Positions 1 through 8,641 are shown, numbered from the stretch's first letter. The stretch is 64,000 nt of DNA from Solirubrum puertoriconensis (GCF_001483135.1 NZ_LNAL01000008.1:1054001-1118000); one strand, 5' to 3'. The notes: generated from the letters alone by a model not told the origin. Numbers and translations: made by a program.

Positions 1-276
1 TTCGAAACCGCTGAATTGGATGCCCGTCATCTGGTGACACTGCCCGGCATAGAAACAGGTAGCCAAGGCTGGCCGCTAGTCATTCGGGCGGAGCGCATGA
101 CTGGCGGCGTGGTACTCACAGGGACTTACCGCATGGACGGATTAGTTGGTCGGCCCGAGTTTGCCGCCGAATTTTTGGGGTTCGAATGGTCGCCGGCCAA
201 AAGCAGTTTCAGGCAAGTCGAGAAAACAGCTCGCTCGGTCGGCCGCAGTACCATCAAGTACAGCCGACACAAGTAG
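1..276 (+). CDS. C-terminal fragment of an unidentified protein
   Basis: An open frame runs in from the left edge and stops with TAG at 274-276, so this is the last 91 codons of a gene that begins outside the window. The visible part has no motif I recognise. It is mixed alpha/beta in composition with a basic C-terminus (ending SRHK) and no membrane segment. A strong hairpin terminator follows 18 bases downstream, which supports this being a real transcribed gene end. I assign no function. Confidence 0.6.
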   Translation, partial: FETAELDARHLVTLPGIETGSQGWPLVIRAERMTGGVVLTGTYRMDGLVGRPEFAAEFLGFEWSPAKSSFRQVEKTARSVGRSTIKYSRHK

Positions 277-293
277 CGTTTCACGTTTTAGCC

Positions 294-328
294 AAAAGCC
301 CCGGCAGATTTGCTCTGTCGGGGCTTTT
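294..328. terminator. Bidirectional terminator between convergent genes
   Basis: A 15-bp stem (294-308 with 314-328, one G-T pair) and a 5-base loop are flanked by A-run and T-run, so it can end transcription from both sides: the partial gene on the left and the OmpA gene on the right. Confidence 0.85.
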
Positions 329-353
329 GCTTGAATTCAGGTAGGAAAGTGGC

Positions 354-1364
354 CTACTTCGCTGGCGTCGAGTTCGACTCCAGCATCTGAAATAGTTCGT
401 CGAGCTTGGGCGTGAGAATAATCTCGGTGCGGCGGTTCAGGGCCTTGTTCTGGGGCGAGTCGTTTTTGGCTACGGGCACATATTGCGAGCGGCCCGATGC
501 CGTAACGCGCTCGGGCTGCACGCCACCTACCGTAAGCAGGCGCGCTATTTCGGTGGCACGTAGGGCCGAAAGATCCCAGTTGTCGGCCATGCCGGCGGTG
601 CCTTTCAGGATGGGCACATTGTCGGTGTGGCCTTCAACGACCACGTTCACATCGCGCTGATCTTTCAGCACACCGGCTAGTTTGGTAAGGGCCTCCTGGC
701 CTTTCGGGTCGACTTTGGTTGAGCCCGACTTGAATAGCAGTTGCTCCGATAGCGACACGTACACCTTGCCGTCCTTCACTTTCACCTGTAAGTCGCTGGC
801 TTTAAAGGAGAGCAGGGCGTTGCTCACTTTGGCCTTAAGCGCGTTTACGGCGGCATCCTTCTCGGCCAAGGCCTTTTCCAGCTCGGCCAGCTTTGCCTCG
901 CGCGACTTCACATCGGAGGCCAGCTTGTCAATCTCGTTGCGGCTCTTATTCAGGTTGTTGGCTAGGTCGCCCAGCTCGGCCTCGCGGCGGGCTAGGTCTT
1001 GCGCTACTTTTTGGTAATCGGCGTTTTTGTTAGCCAACACCTTCTCGTTGTTCTTCAGCAGCTTGTCGTACGTATCGCTCAGCTCGCGGTACAAGCCCTG
1101 GGTGCGGCGCAAAATGGTGCCGGTTTGGGCCGAGTCGTTCACGAGGCGCTTGTTTTCGAGGCGCAACGCGCTTAGCTCTTCGTTGGCCTTCTTCAGCTCG
1201 GCCACGGCTTCGCGGGCTTGGCGCTCGGCCGATTCGCGGGCTTGTTCGGTGGCTTCGTGGCGGGCCTTCAGGTCGTCAAACTTTTTGGAGGCAACGCAGC
1301 TGGGCAGCGCCGTGCTAGCTGCCAATAGCGCGGCCAGCAGCAGGGGAGAGGTTGACTTCTTCAC
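354..1364 (-). CDS. OmpA/MotB-family peptidoglycan-binding lipoprotein with coiled coil
   Basis: A probable outer-membrane lipoprotein that anchors the envelope to peptidoglycan. A signal peptide (KKSTS, then a Leu/Ala core) ends in the lipobox LPSC. A long, heptad-like, charged coiled coil covers about residues 25-185. The C-terminal OmpA domain (about 205-330) has the hallmark VVVEGHTDN stretch and an NRRTEI end. I place the start at GTG 1364 because it gives a normal signal peptide and lies three bases after a CAATTTTG promoter-like element. ATGs at 1385 and 1406 in the same frame would add an odd N-terminus. It is a single-gene unit ending at a terminator shared with the gene to the left. 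OmpA-domain identity is firm; the start is less so. Confidence 0.88.
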   Translation of the reverse strand: MKKSTSPLLLAALLAASTALPSCVASKKFDDLKARHEATEQARESAERQAREAVAELKKANEELSALRLENKRLVNDSAQTGTILRRTQGLYRELSDTYDKLLKNNEKVLANKNADYQKVAQDLARREAELGDLANNLNKSRNEIDKLASDVKSREAKLAELEKALAEKDAAVNALKAKVSNALLSFKASDLQVKVKDGKVYVSLSEQLLFKSGSTKVDPKGQEALTKLAGVLKDQRDVNVVVEGHTDNVPILKGTAGMADNWDLSALRATEIARLLTVGGVQPERVTASGRSQYVPVAKNDSPQNKALNRRTEIILTPKLDELFQMLESNSTPAK

Positions 1365-1367
1365 AGA

Positions 1368-1375
1368 CAAAATTG
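1368..1375 (-). promoter_or_regulatory. Possible -7 element immediately before the OmpA lipoprotein start
   Basis: On the minus strand this reads CAATTTTG, one base from the Bacteroidota -7 consensus TAnnTTTG, and ends three bases before the proposed GTG. If used, the mRNA would be essentially leaderless. Confidence 0.35.
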
Positions 1376-1593
1376 TGCAAAACATGTCGGCTTTCGGGCC
1401 GAACATATGGCCATGGCAAGGTAGCTTTTTTAGCGTCAGTAAGTCCCAAATAGCACGTGGAATAATGCACCTGGCAAGTGCCTGGGTACAGGCGGGCCCA
1501 CGTACCTAGGGCTGATTTATAGGGTGGTATGTGGTGGTCGATGGGTGCCGAACGTGCGTTAGGTTTTCAGCCGGCCAGAACGGATTCACCCTA

Positions 1594-1601
1594 TATATTT
1601 G
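1594..1601 (+). promoter_or_regulatory. Bacteroidota -7 promoter element for fbaB
   Basis: TATATTTG is an exact match to TAnnTTTG, 45 bases before the fbaB start. I see no convincing -33 TTG at the usual distance. Confidence 0.6.
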
Positions 1602-1646
1602 TGGCATCGTTCTATTTCCCATTCCCACCTTATCACCCCATTTTCA

Positions 1647-2699
1647 ATGGAAACGAGCACCCTTCAGGTAAGCGCCGAAGTTGACGCGCTGCTCCAGCAC
1701 GAGTGTCAGACCATTACCAAGGACCAGATTCACCAGCCTGGCCCCGATTTCATCGACCGCTGCTTTCTGCAGTCCAACCGCTCGCCGCAGGTACTGCGCA
1801 GCCTAGGTCAGCTTTACAACTCGGGCCGCCTAGCAGGTACCGGTTACATGAGCATCCTGCCCGTTGACCAAGGTATTGAGCACACCGCCGGTGCTTCGTT
1901 TGGCCCGAACCCGATGTATTTCGACCCCGAGAACATCATCAAGCTAGCTATTGAAGGTGGCTGCAACGCGGTGGCTACTACCTTCGGCACGTTTGGTACG
2001 GTGGCCCGCAAATACGCCCACAAGATTCCGTTCTTGGTTAAAATCAACCATAACGAGTTGCTGACTTACCCGAACAAGTTCGACCAGATCATGTTCGGCT
2101 CGGTTGAAGAGGCCTGGAACTTAGGTGCCACGGCCGTGGGTGCTACCATCTACTTCGGTTCGGAGGAGTCGAGCCGCCAAATTCAGGAAGTGGCAGCTGC
2201 CTTCGAGCGCGCCCACGAGCTGGGCATGGCTACGGTGCTGTGGTGCTACACCCGCAACAACTCCTTCAAGACTTCGGAGAAGGACTACCACGTGTCGGCC
2301 GACCTCACGGGCCAGGCCAACCACCTAGGCGTAACCATCGGGGCCGACATCATCAAGCAGAAGCTACCCGAAAACAACGGTGGCTTTTCGACGCTGAAGT
2401 TCGGCAAAACGCACAAGGCCATGTACGACACCTTGTCGTCGGAGAACCCCATCGACCTGGCGCGTTACCAGGTGGCCAACTGCTACATGGGCCGCATTGG
2501 CCTCATCAACTCGGGCGGCGAAAGCAAAGGCGCCACCGACCGCGAAGAGGCCATCCGCACGGCTATCATCAACAAGCGCGCCGGCGGCCAAGGCCTGATT
2601 TCGGGCCGCAAGGCCTTCCAGCGTCCGTTTGGCGAAGGCGTCGACCTGCTGAATGCCATTCAGGATGTGTACCTCGACGAGCGCATTACGCTGGCCTAG
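1647..2699 (+). CDS. fbaB: Class I fructose-bisphosphate aldolase (DhnA/FbaB type)
   Basis: Cytoplasmic aldolase of glycolysis and gluconeogenesis: it cleaves fructose 1,6-bisphosphate into dihydroxyacetone phosphate and glyceraldehyde 3-phosphate through a Schiff-base lysine. The 350-residue chain has the family landmarks: [11 protein letters not shown] near residue 60, [10 protein letters not shown], and [10 protein letters not shown], whose lysine is the likely Schiff-base residue, followed by glycine-rich phosphate-binding segments ([19 protein letters not shown]). The start at ATG 1647 is chosen because the in-frame upstream codon GTG 1599 lies inside the promoter element. It is a single-gene unit. 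The stop codon TAG is itself part of a CCTAGG word. This call is very secure. Confidence 0.95.
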   Translation: METSTLQVSAEVDALLQHECQTITKDQIHQPGPDFIDRCFLQSNRSPQVLRSLGQLYNSGRLAGTGYMSILPVDQGIEHTAGASFGPNPMYFDPENIIKLAIEGGCNAVATTFGTFGTVARKYAHKIPFLVKINHNELLTYPNKFDQIMFGSVEEAWNLGATAVGATIYFGSEESSRQIQEVAAAFERAHELGMATVLWCYTRNNSFKTSEKDYHVSADLTGQANHLGVTIGADIIKQKLPENNGGFSTLKFGKTHKAMYDTLSSENPIDLARYQVANCYMGRIGLINSGGESKGATDREEAIRTAIINKRAGGQGLISGRKAFQRPFGEGVDLLNAIQDVYLDERITLA

Positions 2700-2813
2700 G
2701 TCGGAAAATTGTTGGTAGTAGCCCGGTGGCACCTGGTGCCGCGCCCGTTGCCAACTTCGCCCGAAGCAGTACCAGATAACCGGGTACTGACCTCTTAATA
2801 CGAACAAAAACCG

Positions 2814-2845
2814 CGGCGCCGTGACGAGAAAAAGTCGCGGCGCCG
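2814..2845. terminator. Strong hairpin between fbaB and accD
   Basis: Two 12-base arms (2814-2825 and 2834-2845, one G-T pair), each containing the self-complementary octamer CGGCGCCG, enclose an 8-base loop. A-run lies before and TAGTTTTG after, so it is a plausible fbaB terminator. The -7 element of accD starts on the very next base. Confidence 0.6.
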
Positions 2846-2853
2846 TAGTTTTG
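2846..2853 (+). promoter_or_regulatory. Bacteroidota -7 promoter element for accD
   Basis: TAGTTTTG matches TAnnTTTG exactly, 41 bases before the accD ATG. It abuts the upstream hairpin. Confidence 0.6.
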
Positions 2854-2894
2854 TCTAAATACTCAGTACCAAGTACCCCATACACCCCGTTCAA

Positions 2895-3770
2895 ATGGCT
2901 TGGTTTAAGCGTCAGGAGAAAGGCATCATCACCCCCACGGAGCAGAAGAAAGAGACCCCCGACGGCCTCTGGTACAAGTGCCCGGAGTGCGGTACCGTGA
3001 GCGACATGGGCGAACATCGTCGGCTCCTGTACACGTGCGCCAAGTGCAACTACCACGACCGAATCGACTCGGCCGAGTACTTTGAGGTGTTGTTCGATAA
3101 CAACCGTTTTGAGGAGCTCGATGCCGATTTGTCGTCGGGCGACCCGTTGCACTTTGTTGATACCAAGCCGTACCCGCAGCGCATCAACTCCACGCAGCGC
3201 GCCACCGGCCTGAAAGACGCCGTGCGTACCGCTCATGGCCAGATCAACGGCCTCGACCTGGTAGTGGCCTGCATGGATTTTAAATTCATCGGCGGCTCGA
3301 TGGGCTCGGTGGTGGGCGAAAAGATTGCCCGTGCCATTGATTACGCCCGAAAAAACCGCATTCCGTTCCTGATGATCAGCAAATCGGGCGGTGCGCGCAT
3401 GATGGAGGCCGGCTATTCGCTGATGCAGATGGCCAAAACCTCGGCTAAGCTGGCGCTGCTGGCCGAGGCCGGTGTGCCCTACATTTCGTTGCTCACCGAC
3501 CCCACCACCGGGGGCGTTACGGCTTCGTACGCCATGCTCGGCGATTTCAACATCTCGGAGCCGGGTGCGCTGATTGGCTTTGCCGGCCCGCGCGTGATCA
3601 AAGAAACAATCGGCAAGGATCTGCCGAAAGGTTTCCAGAGCGCCGAGTTCGTGCTGGAGCACGGTTTCTTGGATTTCATCGTAGATCGTAAGCAACTGAA
3701 GCAGAAGCTCACCGACCTGCTCACCATGTTGCGCCACGCCGAGGTACCCGCCGACGCTACGCGCGCCTAG
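2895..3770 (+). CDS. accD: Acetyl-CoA carboxylase carboxyltransferase subunit beta
   Basis: Beta subunit of the carboxyltransferase that moves the carboxyl group from biotin carboxyl carrier protein to acetyl-CoA, the first committed step of fatty acid synthesis. The 291-residue chain begins with a four-cysteine zinc finger (CPEC at about residue 30, CAKC about 52), then a crotonase-like fold with [29 protein letters not shown] and [11 protein letters not shown], and GFAGPRVI. Length and order fit the family. accA is not adjacent. The TAG stop is part of a CCTAGG word. Confidence 0.97.
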   Translation: MAWFKRQEKGIITPTEQKKETPDGLWYKCPECGTVSDMGEHRRLLYTCAKCNYHDRIDSAEYFEVLFDNNRFEELDADLSSGDPLHFVDTKPYPQRINSTQRATGLKDAVRTAHGQINGLDLVVACMDFKFIGGSMGSVVGEKIARAIDYARKNRIPFLMISKSGGARMMEAGYSLMQMAKTSAKLALLAEAGVPYISLLTDPTTGGVTASYAMLGDFNISEPGALIGFAGPRVIKETIGKDLPKGFQSAEFVLEHGFLDFIVDRKQLKQKLTDLLTMLRHAEVPADATRA

Positions 3771-3794
3771 GTCGAGTTCGGCACGCTTGTTGGT

Positions 3795-3833
3795 AAACCC
3801 CGTTTGGCTTTCAAATAGAGCCAGGCGGGGTTT
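3795..3833 (+). terminator. Intrinsic terminator after accD
   Basis: 15-base arms 3795-3809 and 3819-3833 (near-perfect) with a GTTT end follow the accD stop by 24 bases. Confidence 0.8.
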
Positions 3834-3993
3834 GCTGCTTTAAACCCATTGTTCGGCCAGACGGGCACCCCACGGAGTAGCAGCATACATTAGCCCGCTT
3901 ATATATTCGCCCGAACATTATCGGGCTAAATACAGTAAGTACCGGCAAAAGACAATCTGGCCACGTCTCTCAACTCTTTCCAAACATACGTTC

Positions 3994-4761
3994 ATGAAGT
4001 CATTCAAATCCCTACTTGCGCTGCTGATGGTATTTACCATGCTGTTCAGCGCGTGTCAATCTTCGCGTCCGGCTGCTGGTGGCAGCACGGGCAGCACCAG
4101 CACTGGCAACGACCTGCCCTCAGGCAATGGCTCGGGCGAGCGTAAAACCGGCATGAGCAAAACGGCTAAAGGCGGCCTTATCGGCGCTGGCGCCGGTGCC
4201 GCCGCTGGGGCTGTGCTGGGCCGCGTAATCGGTGGCAAAAACGGCACGGCTGCTGGCGCCATCATTGGTGCTACCGTGGGTGGTGCTTCGGGCGCTGTTA
4301 TCGGCCGCAAAATGGATAAGCAAGCCGAGGAGTTGCAGCGCGACATGAAGAACGCCCGTGTAGAGCGTGTAGGCGAAGGCATCAAGATTACCTTCGATGC
4401 TGGCATCCTGTTCGACACCAACAAATCGGATTTGCGGGCGGCCTCGGTACAAGAAATCGACAAGATGGCTGAGGTGCTGAAGAAGTACCCCGACACAAAT
4501 GTTATCGTGGAAGGCCACACCGACAACACCGGCTCTGATGCTATCAACCAGCCGCTGTCGGAGCGCCGCGCCCAGGCCGTAGCCAACGAAACCATGAGCA
4601 AAGGCGTAGAGTCGGGCCGCATAACCACCAAGGGCTACGGTTCGTCGCAGCCGGTAGCCGATAACACCACGGCTGAAGGCCGCCAGGCCAACCGCCGCGT
4701 CGAAATTGCCATCTTCGCCAACGAAAAGATGAAGAAAGCTGCTGAGCGCGGCGAGTTGTAA
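3994..4761 (+). CDS. Glycine-zipper OmpA-family lipoprotein
   Basis: Probable outer-membrane lipoprotein with a membrane-associating glycine zipper and a C-terminal peptidoglycan-binding domain. The signal peptide ends in lipobox FSAC (residues about 18-21). A Ser/Gly/Thr-rich spacer follows, then the zipper (about residues 55-105; GGLIGAGAGAAAGAVLG and similar repeats), then an OmpA domain (about 125-250; VIVEGHTDNTGSD, NRRVEIAIF). The downstream gene at 5673 is a close paralogue without the lipobox, and the small gene between them carries only the zipper, so the three look like products of local duplication. It has its own terminator. A weak TATATTCG at 3902-3909 may be the -7 element. Confidence 0.9.
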   Translation: MKSFKSLLALLMVFTMLFSACQSSRPAAGGSTGSTSTGNDLPSGNGSGERKTGMSKTAKGGLIGAGAGAAAGAVLGRVIGGKNGTAAGAIIGATVGGASGAVIGRKMDKQAEELQRDMKNARVERVGEGIKITFDAGILFDTNKSDLRAASVQEIDKMAEVLKKYPDTNVIVEGHTDNTGSDAINQPLSERRAQAVANETMSKGVESGRITTKGYGSSQPVADNTTAEGRQANRRVEIAIFANEKMKKAAERGEL

Positions 4762-4791
4762 GCCAGCTGCCCGCCAAGCATTCTGCTGACC

Positions 4792-4821
4792 AAGAAGGCC
4801 GCACCTAGGTGCGGCCTTCTT
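4792..4821. terminator. Perfect 30-bp palindromic terminator with CCTAGG at its centre
   Basis: The two 15-base halves are exact reverse complements with no spacer, centred on CCTAGG, and are followed by a T-run. The hairpin must open its central CTAG to form a loop. Confidence 0.9.
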
Positions 4822-4962
4822 TTTTGCATACGGTGTTCATACTGGGCAACATACCTGCACAATAGTGTAACCCAGGGTATGGGATTTTTCGTTTAGAGTC
4901 CTATAAAAACCAGATATGTCAATGCTCTAACCTGAGCGACGTGTCTCTAAAACTGAACGACC

Positions 4963-5265
4963 ATGAAACTTCATAAAGCTATTGTTGCCGCCGTGCTATC
5001 GGTTGCGCTGCTGGGTGGTACTACCGAAATGGCCCAGGCCCAAGATTCTAAACCTCGGAAAGGCTGGAGCAAAAAAGGCAAAGGTGCCGCTGTAGGTGCT
5101 GGTGCAGGTGCCCTAACGGGTGCCGTAATTGCTGGTAAAGGCGACCGTGCTACGGGTGCCATCGTTGGCGGCGCTGCCGGTGCCGTGGGCGGTGCGCTAA
5201 TCGGCCGCAAGAAGGACAAGAAGAAAGACCCGCAGCGCTACGAACAGTACACACGCAAAGACTAA
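4963..5265 (+). CDS. Small secreted glycine-zipper protein
   Basis: A 100-residue protein with a cleavable signal peptide (MKLHK, hydrophobic core, cleavage after AQAQ near residue 27), then a glycine zipper (about 42-83) with GAAVGAGAGALTGAV and GGAAGAVGGALIG repeats, ending in a highly charged KKDKKKDPQRYEQY tail. It resembles the YMGG/glycine-zipper proteins of Bacteroidota. It carries the same zipper as its two neighbours but no OmpA domain. A periplasmic or outer-membrane-associated role is inferred; the molecular function is unknown. Confidence 0.8.
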   Translation: MKLHKAIVAAVLSVALLGGTTEMAQAQDSKPRKGWSKKGKGAAVGAGAGALTGAVIAGKGDRATGAIVGGAAGAVGGALIGRKKDKKKDPQRYEQYTRKD

Positions 5266-5299
5266 CCCAAGGGCCCTTGCCCTAGGTCCTCATCCGCTG

Positions 5300-5332
5300 A
5301 AAAGGCCACCCTGCAAGCAGGGTGGCCTTTTT
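5300..5332 (+). terminator. Intrinsic terminator after the small glycine-zipper gene
   Basis: 15-base arms (AAAAGGCCACCCTGC and its complement) with a two-base centre and a T-tract, 35 bases after the stop. Confidence 0.85.
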
Positions 5333-5619
5333 GATTGAGATTTAGCAGCAACTTTTAGCTTAGCGGCGCGTTCAAGCCCTCAGCTCGGCAGTAAAACAGC
5401 GCAGGAACCTGGCAAAAACCGATGGCCAACCAACAGTTTGCCTCGTAAACTTTGGTTGGAGAATGCTGCCCAGTAAATCAACGCAGTAGCAATAAGTAAA
5501 AATAAAGAGCTGAAATTCAGGCGTTGCAAATGAATATTCGCCTGATTGCCTGTTTTTGGCAAGGAGGTTGCCTTATGCTAAACAGGCCAGGAGGTAAGCT
5601 CCAAAAGCTTGCTCCGCAT
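5333..5619. other. Gene-free spacer
   Basis: Less GC-rich than the flanks and with short frames only. I see no conserved protein, tRNA or repeat. A TAAACTTTG string near 5454 resembles a promoter element with one extra base. Confidence 0.5.
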
Positions 5620-5627
5620 TAAGTTTG
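5620..5627 (+). promoter_or_regulatory. Bacteroidota -7 promoter element
   Basis: TAAGTTTG is an exact TAnnTTTG match 45 bases before the OmpA gene start at 5673. Confidence 0.55.
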
Positions 5628-5672
5628 CAAGCTGGCATACATTCAGAAACTCAACAACCCAATTCCATACCC

Positions 5673-6380
5673 ATGAACAAGCTCCGTTCGACGTTTGCCT
5701 TTTTGCTGGCATTCGTACTGCTGATGACCTCCACGCTCTCGCAGGCGCAAACCACGACTACCAAAAAACCGATGAGCAAAACCGCTAAAGGTGCCATCAT
5801 CGGGGGCTTGGGTGGTGCTGCCGGTGGTGCAGTACTGGGCCGCGTAATTGGCGGTAAAAAAGGTACCGCTGCTGGTGCTGTAATTGGTGCTGCCGTAGGT
5901 GGCGGCGCTGGTGCCCTGATCGGTCGTCGTATGGATAAGCAAGCCGAAGAGCTGCGCCGCGACATGGCCGGTGCCAAGGTTGAGCGCGTAGGCGAAGGCA
6001 TCAAGATTACCTTCGACTCGGGTATCCTGTTCGCTAAGAACTCGTCGACCCTGACCTCGACTGCTCAGAACAACATCCAAACGCTGGCTGAAACTCTGAA
6101 GAAGTACGGCGACACGAACGTACTGATCGAAGGCCACACCGACAACACCGGTTCGGATGCCATCAACGACCCGCTGTCGGTGCGCCGCGCCCAAGCTGTT
6201 GCCAACTACGCCATGAACCAAGGCGTAGAGTCGTCGCGCTTCGAGGTGAAAGGCTACGGCTCGAAGCAGCCGATTGCTGACAACACCACCGAAGACGGCC
6301 GTCGTCAGAACCGCCGCGTGGAAGTTGCCATCTACGCCAACGAAAAGCTGAAGAAAGCTGCCGAAAAAGGCCAGATCTAA
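5673..6380 (+). CDS. Glycine-zipper OmpA-family secreted protein
   Basis: A 235-residue paralogue of the lipoprotein at 3994. The signal peptide is type I (cleavage expected after LSQAQ, about residue 26) and there is no lipobox cysteine, so the two paralogues probably differ in how they are held at the outer membrane. The glycine zipper covers about 38-88 and the OmpA domain about 105-230 (VLIEGHTDNTGSD, NRRVEVAIY). Zipper and OmpA domain match the paralogue almost residue for residue, while the first 30 residues do not. The start at ATG 5673 gives a proper signal peptide and lies downstream of the -7 element. It likely contacts peptidoglycan through the OmpA domain. Confidence 0.9.
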   Translation: MNKLRSTFAFLLAFVLLMTSTLSQAQTTTTKKPMSKTAKGAIIGGLGGAAGGAVLGRVIGGKKGTAAGAVIGAAVGGGAGALIGRRMDKQAEELRRDMAGAKVERVGEGIKITFDSGILFAKNSSTLTSTAQNNIQTLAETLKKYGDTNVLIEGHTDNTGSDAINDPLSVRRAQAVANYAMNQGVESSRFEVKGYGSKQPIADNTTEDGRRQNRRVEVAIYANEKLKKAAEKGQI

Positions 6381-6413
6381 GCCGGGCCGGCCATAGCCGC
6401 AGTCCCGTTGCTC

Positions 6414-6448
6414 ATCCGGCGGTTTCCCTAGGTGGGAAGCCGCCGGAT
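6414..6448 (+). terminator. Intrinsic terminator with CCTAGG in the loop
   Basis: 15-base arms 6414-6428 and 6434-6448 (one G-T pair), followed by six T. CCTAGG lies at the tip. Confidence 0.88.
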
Positions 6449-6523
6449 TTTTTGTGCCCTGAGCGGCAGCTGTCAGGTCGGCTTCATCAAAAGATAATGC
6501 AGCGCAGCCGGCACGTGCGCTTC

Positions 6524-6531
6524 TATCTTTA
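6524..6531 (+). promoter_or_regulatory. -7 element five bases before a start codon
   Basis: TATCTTTA (one mismatch to TAnnTTTG) ends five bases before the ATG at 6537, predicting a leaderless or nearly leaderless transcript. Confidence 0.45.
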
Positions 6532-6536
6532 CCCGC

Positions 6537-7958
6537 ATGTCGCATACACTTACCCATTGGCGTTGGGCGGTGTGGGGCGTGGGCACGTTGGTGCTTACGG
6601 CCTGTGCTGCTACGGCGCAGCAAGCTCCTCCTGCTGCGGCCGAAACCGCAGAAGTTACCACAACCAAATCAACGAAATTAAAACCAGTACGCGGGGCTGC
6701 GGCCCTGCTGCGCTCGGGCCCCATGGTGGGCTATTCCGAAATGCGGGAGGTAATGCTGTGGGTGCAAACAACCCAACCTACCCGAGCGCACATTGAGTAC
6801 TGGGAGAAGGACAAACCCGACGAGCGTTACCAAACCGCCGAAGTTGAAACCGGGGAGGTCAGCGGCCTTACGGCGCATCTGCTAGCCGACAAAGTGCAGC
6901 CCGGGCGGCGCTACGAGTATGCGCTGTACCTCAACCGCAAGCCCGTGGCAAGGCCTTATCCGCTGGAGTTCCAAAGCCAGGAGCTGTGGCAGTGGCGCAA
7001 AGACCCCGCTAACTTCCGTATGGCCATGGGCAGCTGCACCTACGTGAGCGAAGCCGCTTACGACCGACCCGTGCCCTACGCCGGCGACTACGACATCTTT
7101 ACGAGCATCGATCAGCAAAAGCCCGACCTAATGCTGTGGCTGGGCGACAACGTGTACCTGCGCGAAGCCGACTGGAACACCCGCACCGGTATTTGGCACC
7201 GCAACTCGCACACCCGCGCCTTGCCCGAGATGCAGCCGCTGTTGGGCCACGCGCACAACTACGCCCTCTGGGACGACCACGATTACGGCCCAAACGATTC
7301 GGGTTACTCCTTCGCGCACAAGCAACTCACGCTGGCGGCCTTCAAGCGGTTTTGGGCCAACCCCAACTACGAGCAGGGCGGAGGGGGCATTACGGGCACG
7401 TTTCAGTGGAACGACGTGCAGTTTTTTCTGCTCGACGACCGGTGGCTGCGCTCGGCCAACAAGCTGCCTACTGCCAACGCCAGCTACCTAGGCGAAACTC
7501 AGTTGCAGTGGCTGCTCGATGCCTTGGCCAGCAGCACGGCCACCTTCAAATTTGTGGCCGTTGGCGGGCAGGTGCTCAACCCCGCCAGGGTGTTCGAAAA
7601 CTACAGCAACTACGAGCAAGAGCGCGGCCGCTTGCTCAATGCTATTACAGCGGCCAAAATACCGGGCGTAATTTTTTTAAGCGGCGACCGGCACCACACC
7701 GAGCTGACGCGCTTGGAGCGTACCAACGGGTACCCACTCTACGACCTTACCGTGTCGCCGCTTACGAGCGCACCCGCCCTAGGTGCCCGCGAAGAGGGCA
7801 ACACCGGCCGGGTGGCGGGTACGCTGGTTACGCAGCGCAACTTTGCCATTGTAGATGTATCGGGCCCGCTGGCCGATCGGCACCTGCAAATCCGGATACA
7901 TGACGCCAAAGGCAAGCTGCTGTGGGAGCAAAGTATAGCAGCCAAAGATTTGCGGTAA
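6537..7958 (+). CDS. PhoD-type alkaline phosphatase / metallophosphoesterase
   Basis: Exported phosphoesterase of the alkaline phosphatase D family, which uses Fe/Ca-type metal centres to hydrolyse phosphodiesters or monoesters. The 473-residue chain has a signal segment ending in the lipobox-like LTAC (about residues 20-23), an N-terminal Fn3-like domain (about 60-145), then the catalytic domain: GSCTYV, DLMLWLGDNVYLRE, ALWDDHDYGPNDSG (metal ligands) and SGDRHHTEL near residue 380. The family recognition is firm; the substrate is not known. The gene stands alone between two terminators. Confidence 0.88.
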   Translation: MSHTLTHWRWAVWGVGTLVLTACAATAQQAPPAAAETAEVTTTKSTKLKPVRGAAALLRSGPMVGYSEMREVMLWVQTTQPTRAHIEYWEKDKPDERYQTAEVETGEVSGLTAHLLADKVQPGRRYEYALYLNRKPVARPYPLEFQSQELWQWRKDPANFRMAMGSCTYVSEAAYDRPVPYAGDYDIFTSIDQQKPDLMLWLGDNVYLREADWNTRTGIWHRNSHTRALPEMQPLLGHAHNYALWDDHDYGPNDSGYSFAHKQLTLAAFKRFWANPNYEQGGGGITGTFQWNDVQFFLLDDRWLRSANKLPTANASYLGETQLQWLLDALASSTATFKFVAVGGQVLNPARVFENYSNYEQERGRLLNAITAAKIPGVIFLSGDRHHTELTRLERTNGYPLYDLTVSPLTSAPALGAREEGNTGRVAGTLVTQRNFAIVDVSGPLADRHLQIRIHDAKGKLLWEQSIAAKDLR

Positions 7959-7988
7959 GCATGCCGTAGAGCATGCATTCTTGAAACC

Positions 7989-8017
7989 GCCCCGGCGCTG
8001 CAATACCGCGCCGGGGC
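7989..8017 (+). terminator. Intrinsic terminator after the PhoD gene
   Basis: A perfect 10-base stem (7989-7998 with 8008-8017) followed by CTAGTTTT. The same T-rich tail holds a TAGTTTTC promoter-like element for the next gene. Confidence 0.65.
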
Positions 8018-8035
8018 CTAGTTTTCCGACAGGTT

Positions 8036-8575
8036 ATGAAAGTGGGTTTGGTGCGCCACTTCAAAGTGCAGAAGGAATTGGTGTGGTGGCAGCGGGTATC
8101 GGCGGCGGAGTTGCTGCAATGGTTTGCCGAGTACGATGCTGCCGGCATCGAAGAAGCCGAAGTAAACCTAGGCGGGGTAGCGTGGAGCCGTTGTGTAAGC
8201 AGTAACCTAGGGCGCGCGGCGCAAACCGCTGCCTGCATTTTCGAGGGCCAGGTGCAGCAGACGCCGTTGCTGCGCGAGGTGCAAATACAGCCGCTGTTCA
8301 GGAGTGGGGTGCGCCTGCCGCTGGTTTTGTGGGCCATGCTGGTGCAAGTGGCGTGGCTGCTCAACCACAAATCACAACCCGAAAGCCGCCAGCAGGTGGA
8401 GCAGCGCATTGCCGCCGCCCTCGATGAAGCCTTGCAACACCAGGAAAACGTACTGATTGTAAGCCACGGAGCCGTAATGCGTTTTCTGCGGCAAGAGTTG
8501 CTCCGGCGCGGCTTTCGAGGGCCGAAAATCAGCCGCCGCCCAGCCAATGGCGAACTGTTCGTGTTTGAGCAGTAG
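8036..8575 (+). CDS. Histidine phosphatase superfamily protein
   Basis: A small (179-residue) member of the phosphoglycerate mutase-like superfamily. The N-terminal VRHF supplies the catalytic RH pair (the usual RHG has F in place of G). SSNLGRAAQTA supplies the second arginine region, and VSHGAVMRFL near residue 143 carries the second active-site histidine. A Trp/Leu-rich stretch at about 95-110 is hydrophobic but too short to be a confident membrane span. The substrate is unknown. The unusual RHF triad should be noted, though the phosphorylated histidine is present. Confidence 0.75.
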   Translation: MKVGLVRHFKVQKELVWWQRVSAAELLQWFAEYDAAGIEEAEVNLGGVAWSRCVSSNLGRAAQTAACIFEGQVQQTPLLREVQIQPLFRSGVRLPLVLWAMLVQVAWLLNHKSQPESRQQVEQRIAAALDEALQHQENVLIVSHGAVMRFLRQELLRRGFRGPKISRRPANGELFVFEQ

Positions 8576-8641
8576 CTGCACACCTAGGGCTTTGGCCGCC
8601 ATCGGTGTAACCCACCGGCAAGCCTAGCGGTACAACCGAGC

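Noticed and set aside
2364-3737. Long minus-strand open frame (457 codons) opposite fbaB and accD
   Set aside because: It lies across two unmistakable plus-strand genes, is His/Arg/Gly-rich like a mirror of GC-rich codons, and matches no family.
5380-5562. 60-codon minus-strand frame in the 5.3-5.6 kb spacer
   Set aside because: No signal peptide, motif or promoter; equally good frames are expected by chance.
5643-6623. 326-codon minus-strand frame opposite the OmpA gene
   Set aside because: Shadow of a real gene; composition is that of antisense GC-rich DNA and it crosses a terminator.
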